Source: Tanypteryx hageni
Taxonomy: Eukaryota; Arthropoda; Insecta; Odonata; Petaluridae
Assembly (NCBI GenBank): GCA_028673005.1
Contig: CM054113.1
Location: 210,171,504 to 210,235,503 of the forward strand
Direction: 5' to 3'
DNA length: 64,000 bases
Shown: piece by piece, positions 37,601 to 48,221 of the stretch
Position numbering within the stretch: the first letter of the stretch is position 1
How the letters are laid out: each line of letters begins with the position of its first letter
The notes under the pieces: model-generated
What the model saw: the letters and a program-made list of their open reading frames with translations, nothing else
Told to the model about the DNA's origin: nothing
The model's database searches: none
Program-made: the position numbers and the translations under genes

Positions 37601-40600
37601 GAACATTTTGTTTTGGGAAATTATTGCATGGAGGAACATTCTACTCGTCCTCACCTGGTTGGTTAAGTTGGTTGAAGTGTTTTTCGTTTCTGCTCGGCCT
37701 TAAGAAAGCGGAGATTTGGGGTCATTTTATTTTTTTTACTGACATTTTGTTTTTTTACTGCCATGTTGCATTAAAATACTGTTAGTTTTCGCTTTCTTTA
37801 CTGCTGTTTGAATACTGCCAGTTTATCATTTTTACTGCCATTTAATGTTTTCTACTGCCAATTTATTTTTTTACTACCAGGTTTATTCCATGCCAAAAAT
37901 AACAGGTGCACATATTAGAATATATCGAATCTGAGTCCAACAATAGTTTTTGCTATGGCAACACTCTCGTAATAAGTGATGAAAACTGCAAAAACGCCAG
38001 TATTTACGCGAAATTATAAGAAATACAATCGATAAGCAAAATTCTACGATATAAATTAAAATCTCCATCCTTTTTCCCAGAGAATAGTACAAATCCCGCA
38101 ACGATTTGCATTTCTAAGATATTTTTATGTGCAAGAAAAAATTACCCCACACAATGGATTTGAGATTTACCATGTAAATCAAGTGGAAAGGATAGTTCCT
38201 AGAATCGAGCCCGAGACTTTCAATATTCACAACAAAAACTATTCTCGGGAAATTGGCTACAGTAGCAGGAGATTTCCACCAAGTGTCATGAAAATCGGTC
38301 TACTGGTGCAAAGGTTAATAGGGGGGGGCGGACAAATAGAGAGATAGAGCGACAGACAGACATAACGACGGAACTATAAGCTTATTTACATTCTGGAAAG
38401 TAGGCTAAAAACCATGATAGTCTTTTGTTCCCTTGCCATACATCTTTTTTTCGCTGCACGACCTCTAATTAAGCGGAGCTCGGATTATCGAGATTCTACT
38501 GTAGTCGTGTATGGGCATGGTAATTTTCCTTCTTGGTGGCCTTTGTTTTTCGGAATCCCTACGCACATCATATTCCGAGTGGCCCATAACTCAGACACTG
38601 CACTTCACAACATTAGTGTCATCAGTGCAGCTAATATAATATAGATTGAGACCATTTAATTCAAAAATGTCGTTAAAAAGATTCATGCCACAGATTTATA
38701 TAATTGGTAAGCGTTTAATTTGGTCTAAGAATGAAAATGTTATACTAACCATGGTTATACCGGGTAATAAATATTATCTGATGCGAACATGCTGCTTCAT
38801 TACTAAATCTAAATATACTAATTTCATGTGCGTTAAATGAGGAAATTGCAATTTCCCGGTGAATTTATGAGTGTTTAAACTCATAAGAAAATCTCAGCAC
38901 GAGACCATGTTCGATATCTTATCCAACATATGTAATTCTGTTATTTCATCAAAAAACAGGCGGCTATTGGGTATGGAGATGAAAACCGGATATCCTGGAG
39001 CTGCGGTGGAACCCTTATATCAGAAACATTCGTGTTGACAGCAGCCCACTGCATGAATTCGGGAAAATTGTAAGTACATCTACATCTACATGATACCCTG
39101 CAAGTCACCTTTTTGGTGGATGGCAGGGGGTGCAGTGCACCAATGGTCCATAATTTTCCTACGTTATCTTTTCCTATTATGTTCTCTTATCGTCCTAGGG
39201 AAAAACGATCCTCTATATCGCTTCGTTCTTCAGTCGATCTCGCGAATCTTATCCTCACTGTCCTGCCTTCCGAGATACGTCGGGCTTCTGATAAGTCCTA
39301 CTACCTAATTCGCTAGTCCCTCCGACATAAATTTTACCAGTAGTTTAAATATAGCCTGCAGTCTACGTTCCTCTAACGATGTCCATTTCAGATTTTCTAT
39401 TAATGATGTTACGCTTTGTTTATTATCGTAATTCCTCTTTACAAATCTAGCTGCCCTGCGCTGATCCTTTTCTATCTCGTTAGTGAGTCCCTTTTCGTAG
39501 GGATCCCACACAGCTGAAGCATATTCGATCTGCGGTCGAACCAAGGATAAATAACATAAGTCTTGCACTTTTTCGAAGCTATTTCGAACTATTCTCCCTA
39601 TAAAGGCCAGCATTTTGTTAGCGGCACCTATCAATCGGCGAATGTGGGTGTCCCACAAGAGATCACGATGGATCGTGACTTCAAGATATTTAATCGAATC
39701 TGAAACTGGAATCTCTACTCCGTCCAACGAATAATTAACATCCAACGAGATACTCCTGGTTCTCCAGAAATTGATGACGCAGCTTTTTTTTGGTTGATCT
39801 CTAACTGCCATTCCTTACACGATGCAGAAATAGCTTCTAGATAATTTTGGAGATACTGGTGGTCTTCCGGATTGCTTATTTCTCTATAAATGATGGTATA
39901 GTCCGCGAATAGCCTAATTTTACTTCTGACTACTGAGCTGATATCGTTTATATAAATTAGAAATAATAACGGACCAATTGCACTACCCTGCGGAACACCA
40001 GAGATAACCTCCAATAAGTTCTAAGATTTCCCATCTATAACAACCGCTTCTTCCTATGATTTAAAAATTTACGGATCCAACTAACGATTTTGGAATTAAC
40101 GCCTAAGGTTTCTAATTTTGTTATTAACTTTCTGTGAGGTACCTTATCAAAGGCTTTCCTAAAATCTAAGAAGATGGCATCGAACTGCCTGTTATTTTTT
40201 CCGCTTCTCAGTATACAATTCACAAAAAGACCGAGCTGAATATCACAAGACCTACCTTTCCTGAAGCCGTGTTGACAATCATCTAACAATAAATTACTAT
40301 CAAGAAATCGCATTATATTTCTAACGAGTATATGCTCGAGAATCTTAAACGATATCGAAGTTAAGGAAATCGACCTGTAATTTTCTGGGTTCTCCTTGTC
40401 CCCGCCCTTATGAATTGGGGTAACGTGCGCTAACTTCCAGTCGTTAGGGACCTCTCCACGGGAATTGGATTTATCGAAGGTGCCATTTTCTCAGCTAATT
40501 CTTTTAAAACGCGAGCAGGAATTTCTGTGGGGCCATTGGCTTTGTTATGTCTGATGGAACTTAATTGCTTTGCAATTCCCACCTCAGAAAATACTATATC

Positions 40601-43600
40601 GTCCATCAGGTCCCTCCTGAGTTTCGACTGTTAATTCAATTGTGCGCGCCAAAGTCGCTATCTCTCCTCTACTTTTCGTTAACCTTGCCGTTCCTCTCTC
40701 GATGTCCTCTTTGAGCTAATCCCATCATCCAACCTTGTTATTTTTCCACATTCCTGTCAATGAGAGAGCATACTTTTCACTTTTCTATGATATCGTATTT
40801 CCAATGTGCAATCTCTCTGCAACGCTAAACTCAATACCTCTCAGAAAGCATATCCTGAGAAATAAAAGTATCGAGCGTTCGTTATTACATGTTCTCTGTG
40901 TTTATACGCAAGCGCGGGCGTGCAAACATTCACTTTCATGCAAAAGAAAATGAAAATACACGAACTTTATTACAAGCGTCCGCTTGATCCTTTAAAAGGC
41001 ACTTAAAAATATTAATACGAATATGGACAATCATCAGGATTATAATAAAAGTCTTGATGTGTTTGTTAGTCCCGAACACTCCAGTCTGGAAAGCATTTGG
41101 CGGGACATTCACAGGGATAACTTTATAACGATTAATATGATTTCAACGTTTTTTTCGCGATACACTGCCATCTACCCCTTGCAGCTTTTAGGTAGGTCAT
41201 TTATTATCATAAGATGACAGGTTGGATTCCAGGAAGGTTTATTTTCTTCATTTAGTTAATAATAATATGGCTGAAGGATATTATTCATCTGCATATTAAA
41301 ATTACTTATCATCGCAAAAATTCGGGAGTTTAAACAAAGAACGTCTGAAAGAACGGAGTTTAATTTTCCTGACATAGATTTTCGAATACGCGTTGGATCG
41401 GCGAAAATTTCACGTATTTTTACGTTAAAATATATTGCTGTCAAGGTGATTTGCATTGTTGTGATTTCGTGTTATTTCTCATAATTGGCTAAGATTATAA
41501 ATTTGCGTCCTATCTGTCCACATACTCAGGAATTTTAGACGCTTTTTTGAAGTGTAAAGAATGCCTTGGTTACGATAAATAATGCGACGGTAACAAAAAT
41601 AAATATTCCATTATTCATTGATATTGTGATCATGAAGTTTGATATAGAGATAAAAATTGCTGAATTTAAAACGATTTTGACTACATTTTCTGCTAAAGCT
41701 AAGTTTTCAACGTTTGACTAAAAACAGACAAATTAAATTTAGAAATTTATTTTAATAAAACAACGTTTTATGCGCTTCTTATTTTAGCGGTCCAGCGCGA
41801 TGGGTGCTATTGAGCACTGTGTCATTGATAGACAAGGCTGCATCGAACGGGGTAAAGGGGCAAATTCATCCAGTGGTGCGCAGAATACGTCACCCGGGAT
41901 ACAAGCCGCCGTCGAAGTACAACGACGTTGCACTGTTAGAGATTGGACCGTCTGTTACACCCAATTCTATATCAACCTCTGATTCGTACATACACCCTGC
42001 TTGCTTGCCGACCGAGGAATTGGATTATACAAACGACACCGCAACTGCAACGGGATGGGGTCGCGTTGGATTTGGTAAGTAACGCTCATCTGCAGGTAAA
42101 TAATTATTTGTACATGCGGAACACGTGGGAAATATTTGCTCGGATTTGAATGAAATTTGGGAGAGTTAAAATCTCGACTTTTGTGAGATGTCTGTCACGC
42201 GATAGAATGAGTATACAAGATGCGAAAATATTCATAAAAAATCTGATGTGGTCACCACATGACTTTATCCATATCTGTAATATTTCTAAATATTCCAAAT
42301 AGGTTACATAATAATAAATATTTTAAGAAACAGAGAAATTTTAGAGTTGACAAAGAACAGAAATAAACTCAAACCATAGCCTTCTGATATTGGATATAGC
42401 CACGAAGATCCAACAATTAAGAAACTATAAAGGAGCGTTACTAAGACGTAACTAAGCATCAATTGTTAACAATAGTCGTCGGTAGCTGGCATGGTGGTGG
42501 CAACTAAATAATTTTGTTTTTAAGATATCTCTTAAACAATGCATTATATGGAAAAATGTTTCAAACAAAGGTTATAGAAAATTACATTTCCTACAATCGT
42601 TATTCATGTATATTTTTACATTTATAGAATATCAAAGCAAATATTTCAAAATAACGCATAAGTGTCAAGAGTAAACACCCACTTCCGGTTGACCGACTTT
42701 TACCAAAAACTAATTAGTTCTTGCGACTTTTATAAAAACCTTAAATATAAAATTTAGCGTTGACCTGATTAATAATATTTGAGTTAGAGCACCCACAAAA
42801 ATCCATCTCACACGCACGAACGCACGCACACACTAACACACACACACACAGACCTCATCGAGAAAATGGTCAAAACCTGTTCAGGGGACCTCAAAACGTG
42901 TATTTTCGTTGAAATCTCGAAGTCGATTTTTTCATGAATACAATACTTTTCCCCTTAACTACATATATGGAGAAAGTAAATAGGAAAATACGTAAATAAT
43001 AATTATTCGCTACCTTTTGTTCTATTGACAAGATGGACATGTTTGTTAACCTCTCCTGATCTGTGGATTGTCGAAAGTAGTTTTTAAGTATATTTGATTT
43101 TTTTAAATTGGAATATAATTTCATTACAAACTTGGTTTTATAGTAACCAATAAATTCATTTTGTATAGCCGGTGAGAAATGGCTCACTGAACCTTTTTTG
43201 GGAGTTACAATATGCTGTTTTAGTTGAACATCATAATGACTTATAAGTAGACTTGGTTGGATTCGGCGTCTATTTTTTTGAAAATCGACGTTTATTTTCC
43301 CGAGAGATTACTACTTAAATATAGGGCTGGCAGTTTTTGCCCTTAAAATTTGATTATTTAAATTTACTTTTACATCGAAATTCTACGTAAAATTTACGTT
43401 TATTTTACAATACTCTGATTATTTATTTACATTTTTATATGAAGTTAAATATTTATGTACATATTAATCAAACTAATATATCATGTTCTTCATAAATTAT
43501 ATTTTATTTATGCGCGTGTACACTTTTTTATTTTTAAATGTTAATATTAAAGAAAAGACCCAATAACGAACTGAGATTTATTTCTTTAAATTGTATAATG

Positions 43601-46600
43601 AAATCTAGAAAACGATTAATTTATGAAATCCGAACAACATGATATTGCTTTTGCCAAGAAACATTAAAAGAAATAATTTGCGAGTTCAGCGTAAAGGCCT
43701 TTAAACATTCGTTGATGCCAATTAAGGAAAAAACATTAATGATATAATTATCACAATAATATTTTAGATGTCAAAAAAGAATTATCTAATACTTTGTATA
43801 ATTTGATATATTCCATCACTGCACTACATATTCTCTTTATTTAACATAAAATATATAGTGAGAAAAATTAGTCAGTCTTAACTGAAATCATGATTATATG
43901 TTTTTCCAATCTACAAAATATTTTACAACAAATAGCAAATAAATATTAATATTGAATACCTCTTCAATTTTAGTAACAATTGCTAATTTATGTGCACCTT
44001 TTTAAAACCATTATATATAAATTGAAATTGACTAACCTGTAGTAAAATACGAAGGAGGCAAAAGCACGAGAGAGGAACGATCCTTCCTGGATAACTTTAA
44101 GAAAAAGACTGCCATAAGATTGGGTTGTGCACAGGGGGAGAACGGGTGAAAGTGCATACAACAAGGTCATCTATAGGAAAAACCCTATAAAGGATCGAGA
44201 AACATTTGTTTCCGGAATACACTGCACGGGGTTGATGAGTGGAAGGAGTAGAAGACGATTGGCTGCCTTCAAACGAGCACCGAAACTCCTTTCTTCAGAA
44301 CCTCGTTTAACAGGGGTCAAGGCATTCTCAGCAGGGCATATCCATGACCTTATCTGTATACAAAGGCTCGTGGAATATTCCACCATTAGGTCGGCAAATA
44401 TAATCTCAGAAACCTCGAAAGGGCTACGAAACACATGTTCTCAAAACTACCCTAGAGCCTTGCGGTTACCTGATTGTCCAGAGTGGAAGAGTGAGCTTTT
44501 CAAAAAGACACATATTTGAGTGTAAGAAAATACCCTTCTTTCAGTCCCACTGTTAATGCAAGCCCAGAAAAGGAACGAAATCGTGGGTAGAAAATAATAC
44601 TGCGAAAAAAGTGAACAGAAACGACTTAAATATTACAATTCAGAGTAGGTTTTTGGACGCATACTTTTCCATCTTGTTGTAAAATCGACTCTTATCGACG
44701 ACTATTCATTTTCGTCGATTTTGAAATAAAAAAAAAAATCGATGTTTATCGACGTTTTTCGATTTAAATCGAATCTTACTAAGCCTACTTATAAGTTCCA
44801 ATAGATTAAGAAATATTCCAGAAATAGGGTTTTCTATAACGCTACACGATCCTCTAAGTCGTAAATTGTTTTTAGCGCAAAACATCATAGCATCAAGAAT
44901 TATTTCCAGAATATGCCTCCATTTTTGTTTATCAGCTTCAATGACATCATCGACACATACTCCGCTCAATTATCTTTTTTGTAGGGATTTCCATTTACAG
45001 AAATTTACGCATCGTGATGATCGCGACGAACATACACGATATCACGCAATTTGGCTTTATAAAAATGCACTCTTTTCTTAATGGTGGAGATAGTAGATGT
45101 ACAATAATTTTTTATGTATTTTTTTCGGCGCCCCTCAGCTTTGCGCCCGAGGAAAGTGCTTCACACGCCTTACCCTTCTTACGGCTCTGGTCAGGAGGCT
45201 ACGGTTTGGGTTTATTTGTACTTTTTTAAGTCTGAATGGTTTTTGCAGTTTCTTAAAATATTTATTATTATGTAACCTATTTGGATTTTTTATAAATATT
45301 ACTGGTATGGAGAAAGTCATGTGGTGGCCACTTCAGATTTTTTAAATTAACAAACCATTAATTTTTTAAAGATGTATATTAGCTTGTTATTGTTTCCTAA
45401 ACGGGAGAATGTTATCAGAAATTAAAAATCTACATTTTCATAAACTGATTATTTTGGGCACAGTTTTCGAATTACCTGTCAGATTTCCCCGATGCGATTT
45501 TCAATCTTCTTTTGTTGTTTTCTGCTAGGATTTGAAAATGCATATCGGGGGATTGTTGCTGATTTCATATTGTTGATGTCTTTCGCATTTTGGGAAAGAT
45601 TTTAATAAATCGTTACTGAATGGAGAGAATGGAGGAAAACTAGTTAAAATACTTTTTTTGAGATGATTCTTGGTCGAGCAAAATGTTCCTTTGAGGAGGA
45701 ACCAAAACGCTTCAAATAATTTACCCAACCCGGTGAGGCAGAGCAAAATGTTCCTTCATGTTGAAACTTCCCAAAACAACAAAAGAAGATCGGAAATCGC
45801 ATAGGGGAAATATGACGGGAGCTAAGCCTTATATTTTACTAAGCACCATAATGTCCTATTTGGAGATGAAATCTATATTTATTTTTAAAATAACAGATAA
45901 AATATCAATTTAATGAAAAATGCTAATCGATTTAATGTTTTCAAAACAGCCGAAGATCGTAGCCCTGAACTACTAAAGGTGGAATTGATGATTTTTGATT
46001 CAGAAATATGCAAAAAAGCCTTTGATGTTGAAATAAAAACTACGGATGCCTTGCGAAATGGTATCGATTCGACCATGCTGTGTGCTGGGGTTTTGGAGGG
46101 AGGAAAAGACACGTGCCAGGTGGGTATCTTGTACAAAACCGCTAAGCTGACACTAAAGTAATTTTTATGAACTTTAATACTTCTTTATTTCGTATCGTAT
46201 TGGGTTTCTGAATGTTTACATAATATTATTTTCAAAAATAAATTAATGATTTTACCGTTTTAAACTTTTAAGTAAATGCAGCTTTTTTGAGAGGCGATTT
46301 CCTTTTAAAATACACACTCATCACGCACAGAAAATATGCGAATCGATCGATTTAATTTTTAACGGGTAATATCTTATCATTATATATAGACGTTCCTTAC
46401 AGAGGAGAAGGAGGAGGATATAACATACTAGTAGAAGGTGCTTGCATACTGCATGCATTTCATCTCACCTTGAAAACACATTAATTTTTCAGACTGATAT
46501 TTCATCATTACAAATATTCTATTAATTCTAAAGATTTCACCTCCGCAGCGATTTTCGTTTTTCCCACATGTAAAAATAATAGTTTAAAACAATCCCCAAA

Positions 46601-48221
46601 TGTTGCAATTTTAAACATTTTACACTTTCTACATTATGGGGTACTAATGCTACACATTTGAGCCAAATTTTAAAGTTGTAGCACTTCCAGAAGTAAAATA
46701 ATATTTTTCTAATTGTTTAAAATTTAAACATTTTTAACGGTTGCCGCAATATATATATGGAGAGATTGAAATGTTTATTTGTGCAAATGCACTGTTCTGT
46801 AAATAATTTGGAAATTGCAGCTTCCTAGCTCATCCCCTAGTACCTAAAAAATTATTAAACTTTAATGTTCAAATGGGGTTAAAACAACCCCTAAAATTTA
46901 CAATTTCAAAATTATCGATTTTGATAGTTGGTCATGAGAAAATTTCTATAATGTTGCAAAATTTCAGCTTCCTAAACTTATTAGATTGGTCTACACACTG
47001 GATTGCGTTTTCCCATGCTAACTTATGGGAGATATTCCGGGGTCTCTGGAGTCAAACCCAAGACACTGCAAGCAAATGTGACAATAATTCCAAATAGATA
47101 TTGTGGCCATCTAGCAACACTGAAAATTTCATTTTTCTAGCTTACCGGCAAGTGCCCATAATTAATTTACAAAAATGGCGCAATGCTTTTCTTATGGGAA
47201 AAAACGCAATTTTCGGAATTTCTGGAGCCGAACTCATGTCACTTAGGTAAGAAGTCTCATTTTATCTGATTGTTTCTCCATTATATCTACAAAAACTAAA
47301 ACTTTCAGACATTTTTCATGTTTTCCTTTTTCAAATCTGGTGGATATAATCAAAATGCAGAATGAATACCTTTTCATAAATGTTGCTAGAGGGAAGTTCA
47401 GTTTATTTACATCGTGGGTCGCAAGATTTTTCTTAAATAAGAACTGATGACTTACCTTACATCATGGCGTATTTCGAATAGTCTCTACACTGACGCAACT
47501 ATATGCTCGGGAGATATGATAATTTTTATCAGGTTGTAATATTCCAAAACTTCAACTTTTGATATCGAATTCTATTCAAATATCTCAATTCCCGCTGCTG
47601 CAAAAATGAACTTATTCCTTTAGCTTGCAAAATATGTACCCGGGATATTATTTTTATCATAAGCTGAATTTCTAAACAAAATTATAATTTCTTGCTATAT
47701 ATACAAGGAGTAAAAGGCAATAATATTTTTCTGTTACTAATTTATATAGTATGGATGCATTCATTTTAGAATTTTATGATCGAATCTTAAATTTAAATGC
47801 AAGAGGGAAAGGGCATATTTGAGAGATCTCACGTATTCACAATGCATCCAGTACAGAACTTCACCGTAGCAAAAAGATTAACAGGTTGACTGCCGAAGGT
47901 AATTTTAAAAATTTTGTTTTCAGGCCAACGTGTGAGATGAACGTAAATTTATTAATAGAATAACAAAAAGTTGTTTAATTTGCAATATTTTGTTTCTTAT
48001 TTTACTTAAAGAAGATAGTCAGAGAAAAATTAATGTTGACTTTGTATTTTCAGGGTGATTCTGGCGGTCCTTTGCAGAAAGACATCAGCCTGGGTTGTCT
48101 TTATGAAATTTTGGGGATAACTTCTTTTGGAAAAATTTGTGGTTTAGAGAATTCCCCTGCAATTTACACGCGCGTATCCGCTTACGTACCTTGGATTGAG
48201 AGCGTAGTCTGGCCAGAGTGA
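28603..48221 (+). CDS. CLIP-domain trypsin-like serine protease, copy A (snake-like); 5' joins out of frame
   Basis: Secreted zymogen protease of the type acting in arthropod haemolymph cascades. Exons: 28603-28683 (signal peptide), 28795-28971 (clip domain, six cysteines), 32983-33063 (linker cysteines and VVGGE activation site), 38960-39069 (VLTAAHC, catalytic His), 41788-42074 (NDVALLEI, catalytic Asp), 45950-46119, and 48054-48221 (GDSGGP, catalytic Ser; stop at 48221). The last four exons, 244 residues, have matching phases and canonical splice sites. The Asp six residues before the active Ser (KDTCQGDSGG) predicts trypsin specificity. The first exons do not join cleanly: exon 1 ends in phase 0 although exon 2 needs phase 1, exon 2 needs a GC donor, and exon 3 ends two bases short. 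Copy B shows the intact pattern. Either copy A is a young pseudogene or its true 5' end differs. Family assignment is firm; the exact cascade role is not known. Confidence 0.75.
29246..30640. other. Intron sequence with hAT-like and duplicated tracts
   Basis: A tract from 29582 (CAGGCATGTCAAGCTCGATG) with GGGCC-rich blocks at 29635-29690 and again near 30030 (GTGGCCGCGGGCC) has the look of a nonautonomous hAT element, but target duplications were not found. From about 30370 and again from about 30550, two diverged copies of a 100-150 bp sequence (GATTAAACTTGAAATCACTA and GAATTAACTTGGAATCCACT) lie in tandem. Confidence 0.4.
30924..31606 (-). mobile_element. Complete ~0.7 kb element inserted in the decayed ORF
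   Basis: Right end CTTTCTCCATATATGTAG on the left side, left end hairpin GTGGTGGCCACATCAG on the right side. Flanks are ATTTTTA (30917-30923) and ATTTTTTA (31607-31614), read as a duplicated A/T-rich target. The interrupted ORF supplies independent evidence that the A/T run belonged to the target. Confidence 0.8.
31854..32152. mobile_element. Nonautonomous hAT MITE, 299 bp, perfect target duplication
   Basis: Ends CAGTGGTTCTTAACCTTTTT and GGTTAAGAACCACTG are inverted repeats; both continue into GCACCCC blocks. GTCTAAAG flanks both sides (31846-31853 and 32153-32160). No coding sequence. Confidence 0.9.
33264..34160. other. Intron sequence, nothing recognised
   Basis: AT-rich sequence with no supported coding frame. 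A CTTTTTCTTCCTGCC-type pyrimidine-rich patch lies around 33500-33560. The 3' end of the piggyBac fragment that follows might extend into it, but no terminus was seen. Confidence 0.4.
34175..34713 (-). pseudogene. piggyBac transposase remnant
   Basis: Two minus-strand frames in order. 34713-34453 contains [20 protein letters not shown] and [14 protein letters not shown], matching the piggyBac block that ends with YN..MGG. 34438-34175 contains [20 protein letters not shown] and ILYKEN, the following C-terminal block. A frameshift with a stop separates them and the catalytic N-terminal half is absent. Confidence 0.75.
34714..35258. other. Intron sequence with a small direct duplication
   Basis: No gene is supported. 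Two related tracts, around 34940-34960 and 34985-35005, share TTACCAGNGAGCGAGA; between them GTTGCTCCGTG and GTTGAGCCGTA are also similar. Probably part of the decayed piggyBac element or another repeat. Confidence 0.35.
35259..35324. repeat. 66-bp perfect palindrome
   Basis: The arms 35259-35291 and 35292-35324 are exact reverse complements with no spacer; the centre reads AACAACTATAGTTGTT. Immediately after, GTTTTGGCCAAAG resembles the arm motif TTTTGGCTAAAG, as if a third, degenerate copy were present. Possibly the fused ends of a MITE. Confidence 0.9.
35512..35569. repeat. Two copies of a palindromic GCCGATATATCGGC motif
   Basis: GCCGATATATCGGC, a 14-bp perfect palindrome, occurs at 35512-35525 and 35556-35569, each followed by ACCTTGAG(T/C)GT. 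The spacing is 44 bp. It may be a subterminal transposase-binding repeat of the piggyBac remnant next to it. Confidence 0.8.
36731..36818. repeat. Left inverted arm flanking the minisatellite
   Basis: Contains repeats like AAATTGGCAGTAGAAAAA and AAACTGGCAGTATTCAAGCA, ending GCAGTAAAGAAAGCGAAA. Its reverse complement matches 37787-37872 with few differences, so the array lies between inverted arms. Confidence 0.75.
36826..37690. repeat. 101-bp minisatellite, about 8.5 copies
   Basis: Units of 101 bp, with a 99-bp variant (ACATTCTACTCGTCC in place of ACATTTTGCTCTCGTCC). Each unit carries GTTCCTCC and GGAGGAAC about 30 bp apart, so it can form a stem-loop. Unit variants follow an ordered pattern that repeats (units 2-4 and 7-9), suggesting a 301-bp higher-order unit. 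Long open frames here are repeat artefacts. Confidence 0.95.
37787..37872. repeat. Right inverted arm flanking the minisatellite
   Basis: Begins TTTTCGCTTTCTTTACTGCT and proceeds through TACTGCCA(G/A)TTTAT-type repeats, the reverse complement of 36731-36818. Confidence 0.75.
39076..40700 (-). pseudogene. Decayed non-LTR retrotransposon (Jockey/CR1-like LINE)
   Basis: Minus strand. Reverse transcriptase blocks in order: [15 protein letters not shown] and [16 protein letters not shown] (40340-40230), [16 protein letters not shown] (about 40150), [20 protein letters not shown] (39990), LFADY where a second catalytic Asp is expected (39900), and the thumb/C-terminal [20 protein letters not shown] (39510). 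Frameshifts separate the pieces. The 3' end is a GTAGAT-type microsatellite at 39076-39093, next to the donor of protease exon 4. The Tyr replacing the active-site Asp and the broken frames make it inactive. Confidence 0.8.
40701..41787. other. Intron sequence with a Helitron-like 5' fragment
   Basis: Around 41037-41070 the sequence ATTATAATAAAAGTCTTGAT followed by GTGTTTGTTAG closely resembles the start of the insertion at 58422, so a fragment of the same family may be present. Nothing else recognised. Confidence 0.35.
42243..42976 (+). mobile_element. Complete copy of the ~0.7 kb element
   Basis: Left end CTGATGTGGTCACCACATGA, right end TATGGAGAAAG, preceded by TAAAAAAT and followed by TAAAT. 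Includes a CACA/CACG microsatellite at about 42810-42850. Lies 170 bp after the catalytic Asp exon of protease copy A. Confidence 0.85.
43000..44990 (-). pseudogene. hAT transposase remnant (ZMYM1-like) split by another hAT
   Basis: On the minus strand, 44990-44796 encodes [19 protein letters not shown] and [13 protein letters not shown], typical of ZMYM1/TTF-type hAT proteins. The frame is cut by the element at 43248-44787. On the far side it continues with [15 protein letters not shown] and [13 protein letters not shown], then jumps to the dimerisation region ([20 protein letters not shown]), implying an internal deletion. Inactive. Confidence 0.75.
43248..44787. mobile_element. Nonautonomous hAT element, 1.54 kb, inside an older hAT
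   Basis: Ends TAGACTTGGTTGGATTCG and CGAATCTTACTAAGCCTA are inverted repeats; the palindrome CTTATAAG flanks both (43240-43247 and 44788-44795). The interior has ATCGACG-rich subterminal repeats on both sides. A 130-residue frame at 44127-44519 resembles nothing recognised and is not called as a gene. Confidence 0.85.
45190..45345 (-). repeat. Truncated copy of the ~0.7 kb element
   Basis: Contains the left-end half in reverse orientation, finishing TATGGAGAAAGTCATGTGGT followed by GGCCACTTCAGATTTTTT. The other half is missing. Confidence 0.7.
45664..45778 (-). repeat. Solitary inverted copy of the 101-bp minisatellite unit
   Basis: GAGCAAAATGTTCCTTTGAG, AATTTACCCAACCCGGTGAG and GAGCAAAATGTTCCTTCATG are reverse complements of segments of the unit at 36.9-37.7 kb, in the right order and spacing. 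It is about 8 kb from the array and diverged. Confidence 0.85.
46120..48053. other. Last intron of protease copy A, with a dispersed repeat
   Basis: No gene. Tracts at about 46548-46700 and 46860-46980 share CCCCTAAAATTTRCAATTT-like and CCAAATTTTAA.GTTG-like motifs with 11390-11545, suggesting an old dispersed repeat. A polypyrimidine tract and CAG precede the final exon at 48054. Confidence 0.45.

Larger units (their letters stand above)
36255..38501. mobile_element. Pogo/Tigger-like nonautonomous element containing a minisatellite
   Basis: Left terminus CAGTTGGGTTTCGATAATCC and right terminus GGATTATCGAGATTCTACTG are imperfect inverted repeats of the pogo type; TA follows the right end but TG precedes the left. 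The 2.2 kb interior has no transposase; instead it holds inverted arms and a tandem array. It lies in the intron of protease copy A before the catalytic His exon. Confidence 0.6.

Noticed and set aside
36826..37690. CRISPR array
   Set aside because: Contiguous 101-bp tandem units without unique spacers, in a eukaryotic intron.
36910..37785. Long overlapping reading frames of up to 151 residues
   Set aside because: They are open only because the 101-bp unit lacks stops in these frames; the frame cycles with each unit and there is no homology or start context.
44127..44519. A 130-residue gene inside the hAT element at 43.2-44.8 kb
   Set aside because: No recognisable domain and no supporting splice or promoter structure; likely chance.
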